Source: Nocardia araoensis NBRC 100135 (GTDB lineage Bacteria > Actinomycetota > Actinomycetes > Mycobacteriales > Mycobacteriaceae). From it: a stretch of DNA of 48,741 nt. The DNA lies in the NCBI RefSeq assembly GCF_000308435.1, contig NZ_BAFR01000348.1:1-48741 (forward strand), given 5' to 3'. Below are positions 26,302 through 33,545 of this stretch, piece after piece (the stretch's first letter is position 1; each line of letters begins with the position of its first letter). The notes beneath the pieces are model-generated. The model was not told the origin of the DNA. It searched no databases and was given only the letters and a program-made list of their open reading frames with translations. The translations under genes were made by a program, and so were the position numbers.

Positions 26302-26425
26302 GACTGTCTCCTCGATGTGAATCGGTGGGTGCGAGAGGGCTGCGGGGTCAGCTGCCGCAGCCGATGACGGGTCCGCGCTCGCGAACCGGCCTCGATGAGC
26401 GCGGTATGGCGCCGGCCGGTCGCGA

Positions 26426-27187
26426 CTAGACTCGCTTGTCGAATGTGGCGCGTGACCACAGGTATCCGACCAGAGCGAACCCGGCGCACCAGGCCAGGGC
26501 GGCGGCTGTGTACCCGCCGGAGGGATGGCCGAAGAGAAACCCGCGCAACGCTTCGATGATCGGCGTGAAGGGCTGGTACTGCGCGAACTGCCGGATCCCC
26601 TGTCCCATCTGGTCGGCGGGCACGATCGCGCTGCTCACGAACGGCAGCATGATCAGCGGCACCACGGTCATGCCCGCGGATTCCGGAGTCTTCGCGGCCA
26701 TGCCGAGGGCGACCGTGAGCCAGGCGGCCGCGAACGATGTCGCCACCATGACGCCGATCGCGCCGAGCCAGTCCAGCGCGGTCGCGGGCGACCGGAATCC
26801 CAGCGCGAAGGCCACGCCGAGGACCGCAGCGATGGCCACCACATTGGTCAGTACGGTGGCCGCGACGTGGCCGGTCAGCACGGCGCCACGGGAGACGCTC
26901 ATGACCTTGAACCGGTTGATGACGCCCTTCGCCATGTCGGAGCTCACCGATACCGCGGTGCCCGACAACCCGTAGCTGATGGCCAGCAGGATCATGCCCG
27001 GTGTCGCGTAATCGATGTAGTGTTCGCCGACGTCGAACGCGTTGCCGAACACGTACACGAAGATCAGCATCATCACGACCGGCATCAGAGCCGCGTTGAA
27101 TATCGTGACCGGGGTCCGGGCGATGTGCTTGAAGTTGCGACGCAGCATGATCGACGAATCGGCCAGCGGTGCGGAAATGGTGCTCAT
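26426..27187 (-). CDS. ABC-2 type exporter permease (DrrB-like)
   Basis: A 253-residue membrane protein with six predicted helices and the ABC2 permease layout. It begins with a cytosolic helix (RRNFKHIARTPVTIFNAALMPVVMM). The family segment YATPGMILLAISYGLSGTAVSVSSDMAKGVINRFKVMSVSR is intact in the middle (YATPG, then NRFKVM). It forms the membrane channel for the ATPase encoded immediately upstream, which it overlaps by 4 nt (27184-27187). Probable efflux of a hydrophobic metabolite (inference). Confidence 0.9.
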   Translation of the reverse strand: MSTISAPLADSSIMLRRNFKHIARTPVTIFNAALMPVVMMLIFVYVFGNAFDVGEHYIDYATPGMILLAISYGLSGTAVSVSSDMAKGVINRFKVMSVSRGAVLTGHVAATVLTNVVAIAAVLGVAFALGFRSPATALDWLGAIGVMVATSFAAAWLTVALGMAAKTPESAGMTVVPLIMLPFVSSAIVPADQMGQGIRQFAQYQPFTPIIEALRGFLFGHPSGGYTAAALAWCAGFALVGYLWSRATFDKRV

Positions 27188-28128
27188 GGTGCGACAGCCT
27201 CCGTGGTGGCGTGACCGGTCAGGGCGAAGAAGACATCATCGAGATCGGGCGTGTGGACGGAGACCTCTTCGGCGTCGACCGAGTGCTCGGCCAGCCGATT
27301 CAGCAACTCGCGCAGTGCTTTCGTGCCGCCGTCGCCCGGGACCCGCAAGGTCAGAGCCTCGTCGTCGCGAGTGGCGACGGGCAGGATCCGGGCCGCCGCG
27401 TCGAGCTCCGTGACATCGGTGAACCGGAGCCGGATGTGGCTGCCGGGTACCCGGCGCTTGAGGTCGTCGGGTGTGCCTTCGCCGACTATGCGGCCCTGGT
27501 CGAGCACCGCGATCCGGTCGGCCAGCTGGTCGGCTTCCTCGAGGTACTGGGTGGTGAGGAAGATCGTCACACCGTCGGCCGTCAATTCCCGGACGATCTC
27601 CCACATGGTGCGACGGCTGCGCGGATCGAGTCCGGTCGTCGGCTCGTCCAAGAAGACGATCTCCGGCTTGGTGACCAGCGTCATCGCCAGGTCCAGTTTC
27701 CGGCGCATACCCCCGGAATAGGTCGACGCCTGCTTTCGCGCCGACTCCGCCAGTTCGAACCGTTCCAGCAATTCGGCGATCACCCGCTTGCTCTCGTCGG
27801 CCCGCAGATGGTGCAGATCCGCCATCAGCCGCAGGTTCTCCTCCCCCGTCAGCAGATCGTCCACCGCCGCGAACTGGCCGGTGACGCCGATCGCCGCGCG
27901 CACCGCGTCGGGTTCGGTCGCGATATCGTGCCCGGCGACGCGCGCCGTGCCGCCATCGGCCTTCGCCAACGTGGTCAGCACGTTCACCGTCGTCGTCTTG
28001 CCCGCCCCGTTCGGGCCGAGCAGGGAGAAGATCGTGCCTGCGCCGATATCCAAATCGATGCCGTCGAGGATCGTCTTGTCCCCGTATGTCTTTCGCAGCC
28101 CGGAAGCCGCGATCGCTGAATTGTTCAC
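27184..28128 (-). CDS. ABC exporter ATP-binding protein (DrrA-like)
   Basis: A 314-residue ATPase of the daunorubicin-resistance subfamily. Walker A is GPNGAGKTTT, the signature YSGGMRRKLDLAMTL, Walker B IVFLDEPTTGLD, and a C-terminal domain ends with HTPDLDDVFFALTG as in DrrA. The GTG at 28128 gives the start VNNSAIAASGLRKTYGDK; longer frames run through the operator repeats and are unlikely. No ribosome site is present, consistent with a leaderless mRNA whose start lies just after the SARP array at 28151-28191. Its first ~20 codons are duplicated at 22131. Confidence 0.93.
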   Translation of the reverse strand: MNNSAIAASGLRKTYGDKTILDGIDLDIGAGTIFSLLGPNGAGKTTTVNVLTTLAKADGGTARVAGHDIATEPDAVRAAIGVTGQFAAVDDLLTGEENLRLMADLHHLRADESKRVIAELLERFELAESARKQASTYSGGMRRKLDLAMTLVTKPEIVFLDEPTTGLDPRSRRTMWEIVRELTADGVTIFLTTQYLEEADQLADRIAVLDQGRIVGEGTPDDLKRRVPGSHIRLRFTDVTELDAAARILPVATRDDEALTLRVPGDGGTKALRELLNRLAEHSVDAEEVSVHTPDLDDVFFALTGHATTEAVAP

Positions 28129-28191
28129 ACGGGTACTGTCGTCAGCCCGGCTGATACCGACCTGACACCGGCCTGACACGTCCACTGACAC
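28077..28191. repeat. copy 2 of the ~115-bp duplicated promoter/5'-gene segment
   Basis: Counterpart of 22079-22193. Here it is the functional start of the ABC ATPase gene and its operator, so this copy is likely ancestral. Confidence 0.75.
28151..28191 (-). promoter_or_regulatory. SARP-type operator (4 heptamers), ABC exporter operon
   Basis: Plus-strand CTGATAC (28151-28157), CTGACAC (28162-28168), CTGACAC (28173-28179) and CTGACAC (28185-28191) give spacings of 11, 11 and 12 bp. The innermost repeat lies 23 bp before the ATPase GTG, the same distance as in the P450 operon. A GACAGT follows at the same place as a possible -10. Confidence 0.8.
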
Positions 28192-28245
28192 GCCGATGGC
28201 TGCCCGTATCGAAAATATGTTCGACTCGAGGTAAGGTGCCGGAGC

Positions 28246-28482
28246 ATGCCGGACCAGGAGCCCCTCCCCTTCGCTCGCACGCAGATCAACGAGGTGCGCA
28301 GGCAACTGCTGGATGCGGCCGCGTTCGGCAAGCACCTTGGACCCGAACAACTGGAGAACATGGCAGGCAAGCTGGCCGAAGGTTTGCGCGCTTACACCGA
28401 GGCCATCACAGCCGCCACCGCACCGGCCGGCCCTCCCGCCGACGGCCGCGCCTGCCTCGACTACCGCGGCCGTACCCGCTGA
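28246..28482 (+). CDS. small hypothetical protein (78 aa)
   Basis: A short soluble protein with a helical centre (NEVRRQLLDAAAFGKHLG, then LENMAGKLAEGLRAYTEAI) and a Pro/Ala tail. It is not recognised. The ATG at 28246 has GAGGTAAGG about 10 bases upstream. It is divergent from the ABC exporter operon with the SARP array between, and convergent with the protease gene at 28510. Confidence 0.55.
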   Translation: MPDQEPLPFARTQINEVRRQLLDAAAFGKHLGPEQLENMAGKLAEGLRAYTEAITAATAPAGPPADGRACLDYRGRTR

Positions 28483-28509
28483 GGGTCAGCGCGCCGGTAC
28501 GGCGTCCGG

Positions 28510-29172
28510 TTAGATCGGGCGGAAGCCCGCTCCGGGACCTCCGCGAGCGTCGACGTCAGCGATGACGGCGGTCATCTCGGTCCCGAGCTGAGGTCCGAGG
28601 CACGGCACGGTCACGTAGGCGTTCACCATGCTGACGAGGGTTGTTCCGACCACGACCGGTCCGCCGGAGTCACCGGGAACGACGCATATCTGCGTCCACG
28701 TCCACGCGCCGGCAGTCAGCACGTTCCCGTAGGTCAATCCGCACGTCTGGCCGGTGCTATAGCCTTCCTTACACGCGATATCGGGGAATTTCGCCGGACC
28801 GCCCACCTGGGTGATCGTCGTGTTGCCGACGCGGCTGACCGGGACGACTCTGTCCGGTTCGAACACGATGACGGCGTAATCCATGTCGCTGTTGGTCTGG
28901 GCGATGGTGCCGACGGCGCCGGCGTCGCGATCGGCCGCCGCCGCGACGCTGGTACCCACACCACCGCAATGAGCCGCGGTGAACCCGACCAGCTGACCTG
29001 CGGCATCGTGCCCGATCGTGGTGAGCGTACAGATGCCCTCGCCGTTGACGACGATGCCGGAGCCGCCACCCAGCACGACCGGGGCGGCGGCGCGCACCAC
29101 ACCGGCATGCGCCCCCATCAGCGTTGCGCATGCCGCGAGCGCAGCAGCTGTTCCCGCGAGTTTCTCGAACAT
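28510..29172 (-). CDS. secreted trypsin-like serine protease
   Basis: A 220-residue exported S1-family protease. The signal peptide covers ~1-30 (ALAACATLMGAHAGVVRAAA). The triad is complete: H68 in FTAAHCG, D98 in SDMDYAVI and S169 in PGDSGGP. Four further Cys residues can pair into disulfides around the active site (IACKEGYSTGQTCG, QICVVPGDSG, VPCLGP). It resembles Nocardia/Rhodococcus S1 proteases without a pro-domain. The ATG at 29172 is chosen because the signal peptide starts there; upstream frames add charged sequence. Confidence 0.87.
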   Translation of the reverse strand: MFEKLAGTAAALAACATLMGAHAGVVRAAAPVVLGGGSGIVVNGEGICTLTTIGHDAAGQLVGFTAAHCGGVGTSVAAAADRDAGAVGTIAQTNSDMDYAVIVFEPDRVVPVSRVGNTTITQVGGPAKFPDIACKEGYSTGQTCGLTYGNVLTAGAWTWTQICVVPGDSGGPVVVGTTLVSMVNAYVTVPCLGPQLGTEMTAVIADVDARGGPGAGFRPI

Positions 29173-29403
29173 GCCGCATCCAATCGGTCGAAGGGGAAGA
29201 TCGTCCCCCCAATGCCGCGCGAACAGGTACTGCTGTGTACTTTGCAGGCTCGTCGACCAGCCAGGCGTCGTCACCAATAGTGCGGGATCGAGCCTTGTCG
29301 GGTGTCCGTCATTGATGACGAAACGCCGACGGTCACGCCACGATCTGGTGCGTGTGCGTGACGCGCGGCGTTCGTCCTTTCGTCAGCGATGCAGTAGGGC
29401 AGA

Positions 29404-29649
29404 TCATGCGATGCAGAGCGGGAAGACGAAGATCAACGGCGGGAAGAAGCAGACCGGCCAGAAGAACGGAGCCCAGAACAAAACGGCGTCATTGGTCTGC
29501 AACTGCCCATGCTGAGTGATGTCGACGGCCGCCGGAGGGGCGGGCACGGGTGCCTGATCCGGGGAAGCGACAGCTGCGCCCGAACCGAAAGCGATCATTG
29601 GCACACAGGCTGCCGCGGCTGCGGTAGCGATAATCTTGTTCTTGGTCAT
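29404..29649 (-). CDS. small secreted protein with aromatic, Pro-rich C-terminus
   Basis: An 81-residue precursor. A signal peptide spans ~1-28 (KNKIIATAAAAACVPMIAFG, cut near AVASPDQ). A Pro/Ala stretch and TQHGQLQTNDAV follow, then an unusual tail of ~25 residues made almost only of Phe, Trp, Pro, Val, Leu and Ile with two Cys (FWAPFFWPVC, then FPLCIA). GAAGGAAG places the ATG at 29649. The tail could insert into a membrane or form a disulfide hairpin. No family recognised. Confidence 0.65.
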   Translation of the reverse strand: MTKNKIIATAAAAACVPMIAFGSGAAVASPDQAPVPAPPAAVDITQHGQLQTNDAVLFWAPFFWPVCFFPPLIFVFPLCIA

Positions 29650-29768
29650 GGTGCTTCCTTCAAACTGGGCTGTTGGGATGCCTTCGCCCATTGAAGGCGT
29701 CCCGCGTATGACTCCTCTTACTCTTCTCTCAGGAAGCGCGGAAGATCATCGTCCTAGGGGACGGAAAC

Positions 29769-29799
29769 GCTCACCCCCGGGTTGAAACCGGAGGTGAGC
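29769..29799. terminator. hairpin, probable terminator or insulator
   Basis: GCTCACC (29769-29775) pairs with GGTGAGC (29793-29799), continued inward by CCGG/CCGG after one mismatch. There is no T-tract. It lies between the SLOG-like fragment and the small secreted gene. Confidence 0.45.
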
Positions 29800-30007
29800 A
29801 CGGGTTCGCGTACCACTCCCGTGCTAATGGTCCACATCCCGCACCTTCGGAAGACGGGCCTGCCGGTCAGCAGCGCCGAGCCGACCGCGCTCAGATTCCC
29901 GCAGCATTGAAACGAGGCATTTCCGTGTACCCCGCCGGATCACATGCACGGTCCAACCGTGTCTGGTCGCCGCTGCGCGATTCGCACAGAGCGACTTCCG
30001 CTTCCGC

Positions 30008-30319
30008 CGGAATCTCCGTAGTGATTCCAGCACAACGATTTCCGGCCCAGTTTTCCGCATCCACCACAAGAATCCGGTGCCTTCGAGATTCGCCTTTGAA
30101 GCGGAAGACGACTGGGAAGCCTCCTATTATCGTTCGCTGCGTGAAGCCGACGGGGTCGTACTCATCGGTGGCGGCCGCACCACATTGATCACCGCGATGG
30201 TGGCGATGGCGTTCGATATACCCCTCACGCCCGTCGCCGCCTGCGGCGGTGCGGCGCGTAAGACATGGGCATCCATGGGCCGCGCCGGCCTCGGCGATGC
30301 GGAACCCGGCGAGCAGTAA
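30008..30319 (+). pseudogene. SLOG/LOG-like nucleotide-binding domain fragment
   Basis: The plus frame ending at 30319 reads ASYYRSLREADGVVLIGGGR, followed by TTLITAMVAMAF and PVAACGGAARKTWASM. The G-G-G-x-T loop and later GGAA are typical of SLOG-superfamily proteins, where a nucleotide or ADP-ribose ligand binds. The frame is open upstream without a credible start or ribosome site, and the C-terminus seems cut, so it is probably a remnant. A short functional gene starting at the GTG at 30077 is possible but unlikely. Confidence 0.35.
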
Positions 30320-30463
30320 CGGCGCCTCTGTCCCGCAACCCGACTCGGACACACCCACTCCGTCGAAGCGACGTGTTCACCGCCGTCTCGATACCTACCG
30401 AGCCAGTAGAAATAGGGGCTCTCCCGCCCGGCTACCATCAGCCCAACGTTCTGAGAGGAAACC

Positions 30464-30778
30464 ATGATCAAGCCCTTCGCCGCTGCGCTCGCTACGGCCG
30501 CCGCCGCTCTGCTCTTCCTGCCCGCCGCCCCCGCGCAAGCCCAGTCGCCCTTCTGCGCCAAGGCCATCGAGCTGATCAACATCGCGATCGACACCAGCGG
30601 CGGCACGCTGGACGACGCGACGGCTACAGCGCTGTCCGACCGCCTGAACGGCCTGGCCAATTTCGCCCAGGGCGCGGAGAAGGATGTCATCGCCGCCTAC
30701 GCCAACGCACTGGTGGACGAGAACGTCGCCAACCTCGACCCCTACACCGACGAACTCAATCGCGTCTGCGGCGCCTGA
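30464..30778 (+). CDS. small secreted helical protein with a Cys pair
   Basis: A 104-residue precursor. The signal peptide is ~1-26 (AAALLFLPAAPAQAQ). The mature part is helical and has only two Cys, one at each end (SPFCAKAIEL and NRVCGA), which could form one disulfide as in actinobacterial small secreted or hemophore-like proteins. The match to such families is by pattern only. GAGAGGAA places the ATG at 30464. A strong terminator lies ~100 bp downstream. Confidence 0.75.
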   Translation: MIKPFAAALATAAAALLFLPAAPAQAQSPFCAKAIELINIAIDTSGGTLDDATATALSDRLNGLANFAQGAEKDVIAAYANALVDENVANLDPYTDELNRVCGA

Positions 30779-30877
30779 CCGCAACGGACGAAAGCGGAAG
30801 ACGGCGCGCTAGGCGACAAAGACTTGCCCATCCGCTGATGCGGCGGGCCAACAGCAGACGTGGTCGGCGACGAAAAA

Positions 30878-30907
30878 CCCCCTCAGCACCGAATCTGAGG
30901 GGGTTTT
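30878..30907. terminator. bidirectional Rho-independent terminator
   Basis: CCCCCTCAG (30878-30886) and CTGAGGGGG (30895-30903) form a perfect 9-bp stem extended by A/T pairs, with AAAAA on the left and TTTT on the right. It serves the plus gene at 30464 and the minus operon ending at 30922. An outer repeat CAACAGCAG (30849-30857) / CTGCTGTTG (30908-30916) encloses it. Confidence 0.85.
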
Positions 30908-30921
30908 CTGCTGTTGCTGGG

Positions 30922-31203
30922 TCACAGTGCTCGACAGCCCAACAACCAATCCGTCGCGGCCTCCACATCATCGGCTGGCACCTTGCGCGTGTAGTACGCG
31001 GGCGGAGTCACCCAGCGCAGCCGTCGCAAGCCCCGCACTGGCCGACCAGTCCACCCGCCGTACTCACGCCCGAGCGAGTACGCCTTTCCCGAGCCAGCGG
31101 GAGCAGGCAGTAGCAGGGCTAGTTGCTGGCGTAGCCGGAACCGGCGACCAGACCAAATGGTGCGATCCGTCGACATGTGCGGAACATCCATCACGGTCCT
31201 CAT
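30922..31203 (-). CDS. hypothetical protein (93 aa), coupled to upstream secreted gene
   Basis: Unrecognised 93-residue basic protein, rich in Arg and aromatic residues (SLGREYGGWTGRPVRGLRRL), ending DDVEAATDWLLGCRAL. Its ATG at 31203 overlaps the TGA of the upstream gene (ATGA, 31200-31203) and its stop lies just before the bidirectional terminator. Both support a real last gene of an operon. Confidence 0.6.
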   Translation of the reverse strand: MRTVMDVPHMSTDRTIWSGRRFRLRQQLALLLPAPAGSGKAYSLGREYGGWTGRPVRGLRRLRWVTPPAYYTRKVPADDVEAATDWLLGCRAL

Positions 31204-31652
31204 TGGTTGCAGTTGATGATGGTCGGCGGCGTTTCCACATCGTCGCTGGCCTGCTTGCCGCCGGACTCCACGTCGATTCTAAGCGTGGCCCTCCACGCCC
31301 CGTCCTCACATTGGGTGTTGTAGGCCAGGATGTTGTACCAAACGTTCGGGATATCACTATTGTTATCCGCAGCTCGATTCATCCACTTGCTGGCGCCACG
31401 AGCCCTGTATTCCAGCGCAAGAAACACATGGAAGCGCGTGGGCTTCTCCTCGCAGGACACGAACCCCGAGACGCCGACACCACCCTTGATCAGCATGGGA
31501 TGGTGGTTGAAGTGGCCTTCGCACGAGAGCGCCTTTGCCGTACCGGCCGCCTGCGCCACGGGCGCTTGAGCCACCAGAGCGGCGGCAACAGTTGCCATCG
31601 TCGCTGCGACCGTGGCGCCGCGTCCAAGAGACATCAGATTCTGAATCTTCAT
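31200..31652 (-). CDS. secreted protein of unknown function (150 aa)
   Basis: An exported precursor with a signal peptide over ~1-36 (GATVAATMATVAAALVAQAP, then VAQAAG). The mature part has four Cys (SCEGHF, VSCEEK, TQCEDG, INCNQ), likely two disulfides, and a beta-rich pattern (RFHVFLALEYRARG, WRATLRIDVES). No family is recognised. GGGTG before the ATG at 31652 is a modest ribosome site. It is coupled to the gene at 30922. Confidence 0.72.
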   Translation of the reverse strand: MKIQNLMSLGRGATVAATMATVAAALVAQAPVAQAAGTAKALSCEGHFNHHPMLIKGGVGVSGFVSCEEKPTRFHVFLALEYRARGASKWMNRAADNNSDIPNVWYNILAYNTQCEDGAWRATLRIDVESGGKQASDDVETPPTIINCNQ

Positions 31653-31840
31653 GGTGTTACACCCTTTTCTCGATACAGAAAAAGGCGCGCAATCAGGATG
31701 GATGCACGCCATGAAATGAAGATCAATGCGAGAGGACGCAGGCCACAACCAGCCCATCATGCACGCCGCGTAGTGCAGGTGGTAGCCGCGCATCCGCACG
31801 ACCAAGTGCACATCTGGTTCCGCTGGCATCGGGGAAGTCA

Positions 31841-32110
31841 TCACATGCCCCGCTCCCGAAACCATCGGTAGTCCTCGCGGCTCACGATGGCCGCCGATAC
31901 CCGCGTCGAACACGTCAACGGGTCACATCCCCCGTGCGTATCCAACGCCTTGTCGGCAGCTTCCCGGCTCAGCAACGGCAGCGATGGGTTGCTGTGCGAC
32001 GACAACCTGTCATGCAGCTTCGCCAACGCCGCCTCGACGTCGAATCCGCCGGACTTGGCGCCCGGTATCAGCTCCAGCGCGGGTCGTTCGGGAGGTTCAC
32101 TTTCAGGCAT
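31841..32110 (-). CDS. hypothetical protein (89 aa)
   Basis: An 89-residue soluble protein with a helical middle (DVEAALAKLHDRLSSH) and a small Cys motif in DTHGGCDPLTCSTRVSAA. Unrecognised. Its ATG at 32110 overlaps the stop of the upstream paralogue gene by 8 nt (ATGCCTGA), so the two are coupled. Confidence 0.65.
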   Translation of the reverse strand: MPESEPPERPALELIPGAKSGGFDVEAALAKLHDRLSSHSNPSLPLLSREAADKALDTHGGCDPLTCSTRVSAAIVSREDYRWFRERGM

Positions 32111-32585
32111 ACGTGCTCGCCCAACCGCGCCGGCGCGCTTCCTTCTCCGCGCGAATGGCTTCGACGATCACCTGACCCGATGGGCGAACATGACTGCCGG
32201 GGCGCACGATCCACGCGCGAAACGTTGTCCCCCGATCGGCGGGACTGGGCAGTCCGATCGTTCCTCCGGTGCGCACAATCGACACGTCCAACCGGAACAT
32301 CTCAGCGAACAGCGGAATCTCATCCGGCAGATCAGGGCGAATCAGAAACGTCCACCGTTTCGACCGTGGATGCGACAGAATCGGACCCAGCTTGTACCCG
32401 CGTTGCTGCATCCAGGTTTTCACGCTCTGCCCCAGCACGGCAGGCATGGTCATGGCCCACACCGAGCCGCAACTAGCAACGATCCGGCCCACGTGGGGTG
32501 GGTCAACTCGCGCGGGTATATCGCACACGTTCCGGTAATAGTGGCATCGGGACAAGGGCGTATCCCCGAAAGCTACATGGTTCAT
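32103..32585 (-). CDS. conserved hypothetical protein, paralogue of the gene at 3684-4175
   Basis: A 160-residue protein sharing with 3684-4175 the blocks RCHYYRNVCDIPARVD, LSHPRSKRWTFLIRPD, PLFAEMFRLDV and GLPSPAD in the same order and spacing. It ends in a basic helix (EAIRAEKEARRRGW). AGGAGGGGG places the ATG at 32585. It is divergent from the XRE-type regulator at 32800, the same arrangement as copy one. Function unknown; the invariant SHPRSKRWTFL block probably forms the core of the domain. Confidence 0.75.
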   Translation of the reverse strand: MNHVAFGDTPLSRCHYYRNVCDIPARVDPPHVGRIVASCGSVWAMTMPAVLGQSVKTWMQQRGYKLGPILSHPRSKRWTFLIRPDLPDEIPLFAEMFRLDVSIVRTGGTIGLPSPADRGTTFRAWIVRPGSHVRPSGQVIVEAIRAEKEARRRGWASTYA

Positions 32586-32744
32586 CGAACCCCCTCCTGT
32601 CCCGATGAATGAGTTATGCCCTGACGTGCCATCACCGAGTAGTAGTCTCGTAAAACACCGGGAAGGCGTCCCGTCGGAATTGCCTGCACTCCCATAGTTT
32701 TCGATAAACCAGCTACCACAAGCACCACATAGATGGACATGTGC

Positions 32745-32782
32745 AGACGTCTTCGGTACCGCCCAAGACGTCCCTAGACGTC
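32745..32782. promoter_or_regulatory. three AGACGTC repeats upstream of the XRE gene
   Basis: AGACGTC occurs at 32745-32751, 32766-32772 and 32776-32782; start-to-start distances of 21 and 10 bp put all three on one DNA face. They end 17 bp before the XRE start codon, so an operator for autoregulation is plausible. Confidence 0.4.
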
Positions 32783-32799
32783 CCCCCGATTGGAGCAGC

Positions 32800-33540
32800 A
32801 TGGCGAACGAGCGACTGCGCAATGCGATGCAGCAGGCCGGACTCGATATCGCGGATGCCGCCGAGAAAGTAGGCGTCGAACCGAAAACTGTCGAACGGTG
32901 GATCACCAAAGGTCGCACGCCATACCCGAAGCACAGGCACGCACTGGCCTCACTCGTCGGGGAGATCGAGAATTACCTATGGCCCGATGCGCTCTCGCCG
33001 GAGCGAAAGATCGAGGTCGCCGAGTCAGAGGTTCTGAAGGTCTATCCGCATCGCAGCGCGATCCCCAGCGACTTATGGCGGCGACTACTGTCCAGCACCG
33101 GCGAACGGCTCGACGTCCTCGTGCTGGCGGGACTCTTCCTCGCCGAGGAACCCGAATTCACTCGTGTCGTTCGCAAGAAGACGCGCGACGGCCTGAAGGT
33201 GCGGCTCCTGTTCGGCCGGCCGTCAGCTCCCGAAGCTGACAAGCGCGGCGCCGAGGAGCGCCTTGCCGCTGGTACTGTCCCCTCTCGAATCAGCAATGCG
33301 CTCGCGCTGATCGAGCCGCTCGCTGACATCGAAGGAGTCGACCTGCGCTACCACGACACGACGTTGTACAACTCCGTGTTCCGATTCGATGACGAGATGA
33401 TCGTCAACATGCACGCGTACGGCGTGCCCGGCGCGCACGCTCCCGCCATGCATCTGCGCCAACTCCCTGCGGGCAACCTCTTCGAGACGTACATGACGAG
33501 TTTTGAGCACGTCTGGTCGACCGCGACTCCCGAAAGGTGA
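32800..33540 (+). CDS. XRE-family regulator with DUF5919-like C-terminal domain
   Basis: A 246-residue protein. Residues ~1-70 form a helix-turn-helix (RLRNAMQQAGLDIADAAEKV, then EPKTVERWITKGRTP). The remainder (~90-245) resembles the DUF5919/phospholipase-D-like sensor domain of actinomycete regulators: DVLVLAGLFLAEEP, a charged helix, VDLRYHDTTLYNSVFRFDDE and IVNMHAYGVPG. GGAG precedes the ATG. It is followed directly by a NUDIX gene (the TGA overlaps a GTG at 33537) and an HD-domain gene is convergent, a cluster that recurs in actinomycetes. Confidence 0.82.
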   Translation: MANERLRNAMQQAGLDIADAAEKVGVEPKTVERWITKGRTPYPKHRHALASLVGEIENYLWPDALSPERKIEVAESEVLKVYPHRSAIPSDLWRRLLSSTGERLDVLVLAGLFLAEEPEFTRVVRKKTRDGLKVRLLFGRPSAPEADKRGAEERLAAGTVPSRISNALALIEPLADIEGVDLRYHDTTLYNSVFRFDDEMIVNMHAYGVPGAHAPAMHLRQLPAGNLFETYMTSFEHVWSTATPER

Positions 33541-33545
33541 CTGCA

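Larger units (their letters stand above)
29650..30463. other. 814-bp interval: hairpin and a gene fragment only
   Basis: No intact gene is supported. It holds the upstream region of the small secreted gene, a hairpin at 29769-29799 and a probable SLOG-like gene fragment (about 30008-30319). Other frames here overlap on both strands and lack ribosome sites. Confidence 0.45.

Noticed and set aside
29824..30069. 81-codon minus-strand frame rich in Arg
   Set aside because: Antisense to the SLOG-like frame, with no ribosome site and no motif.
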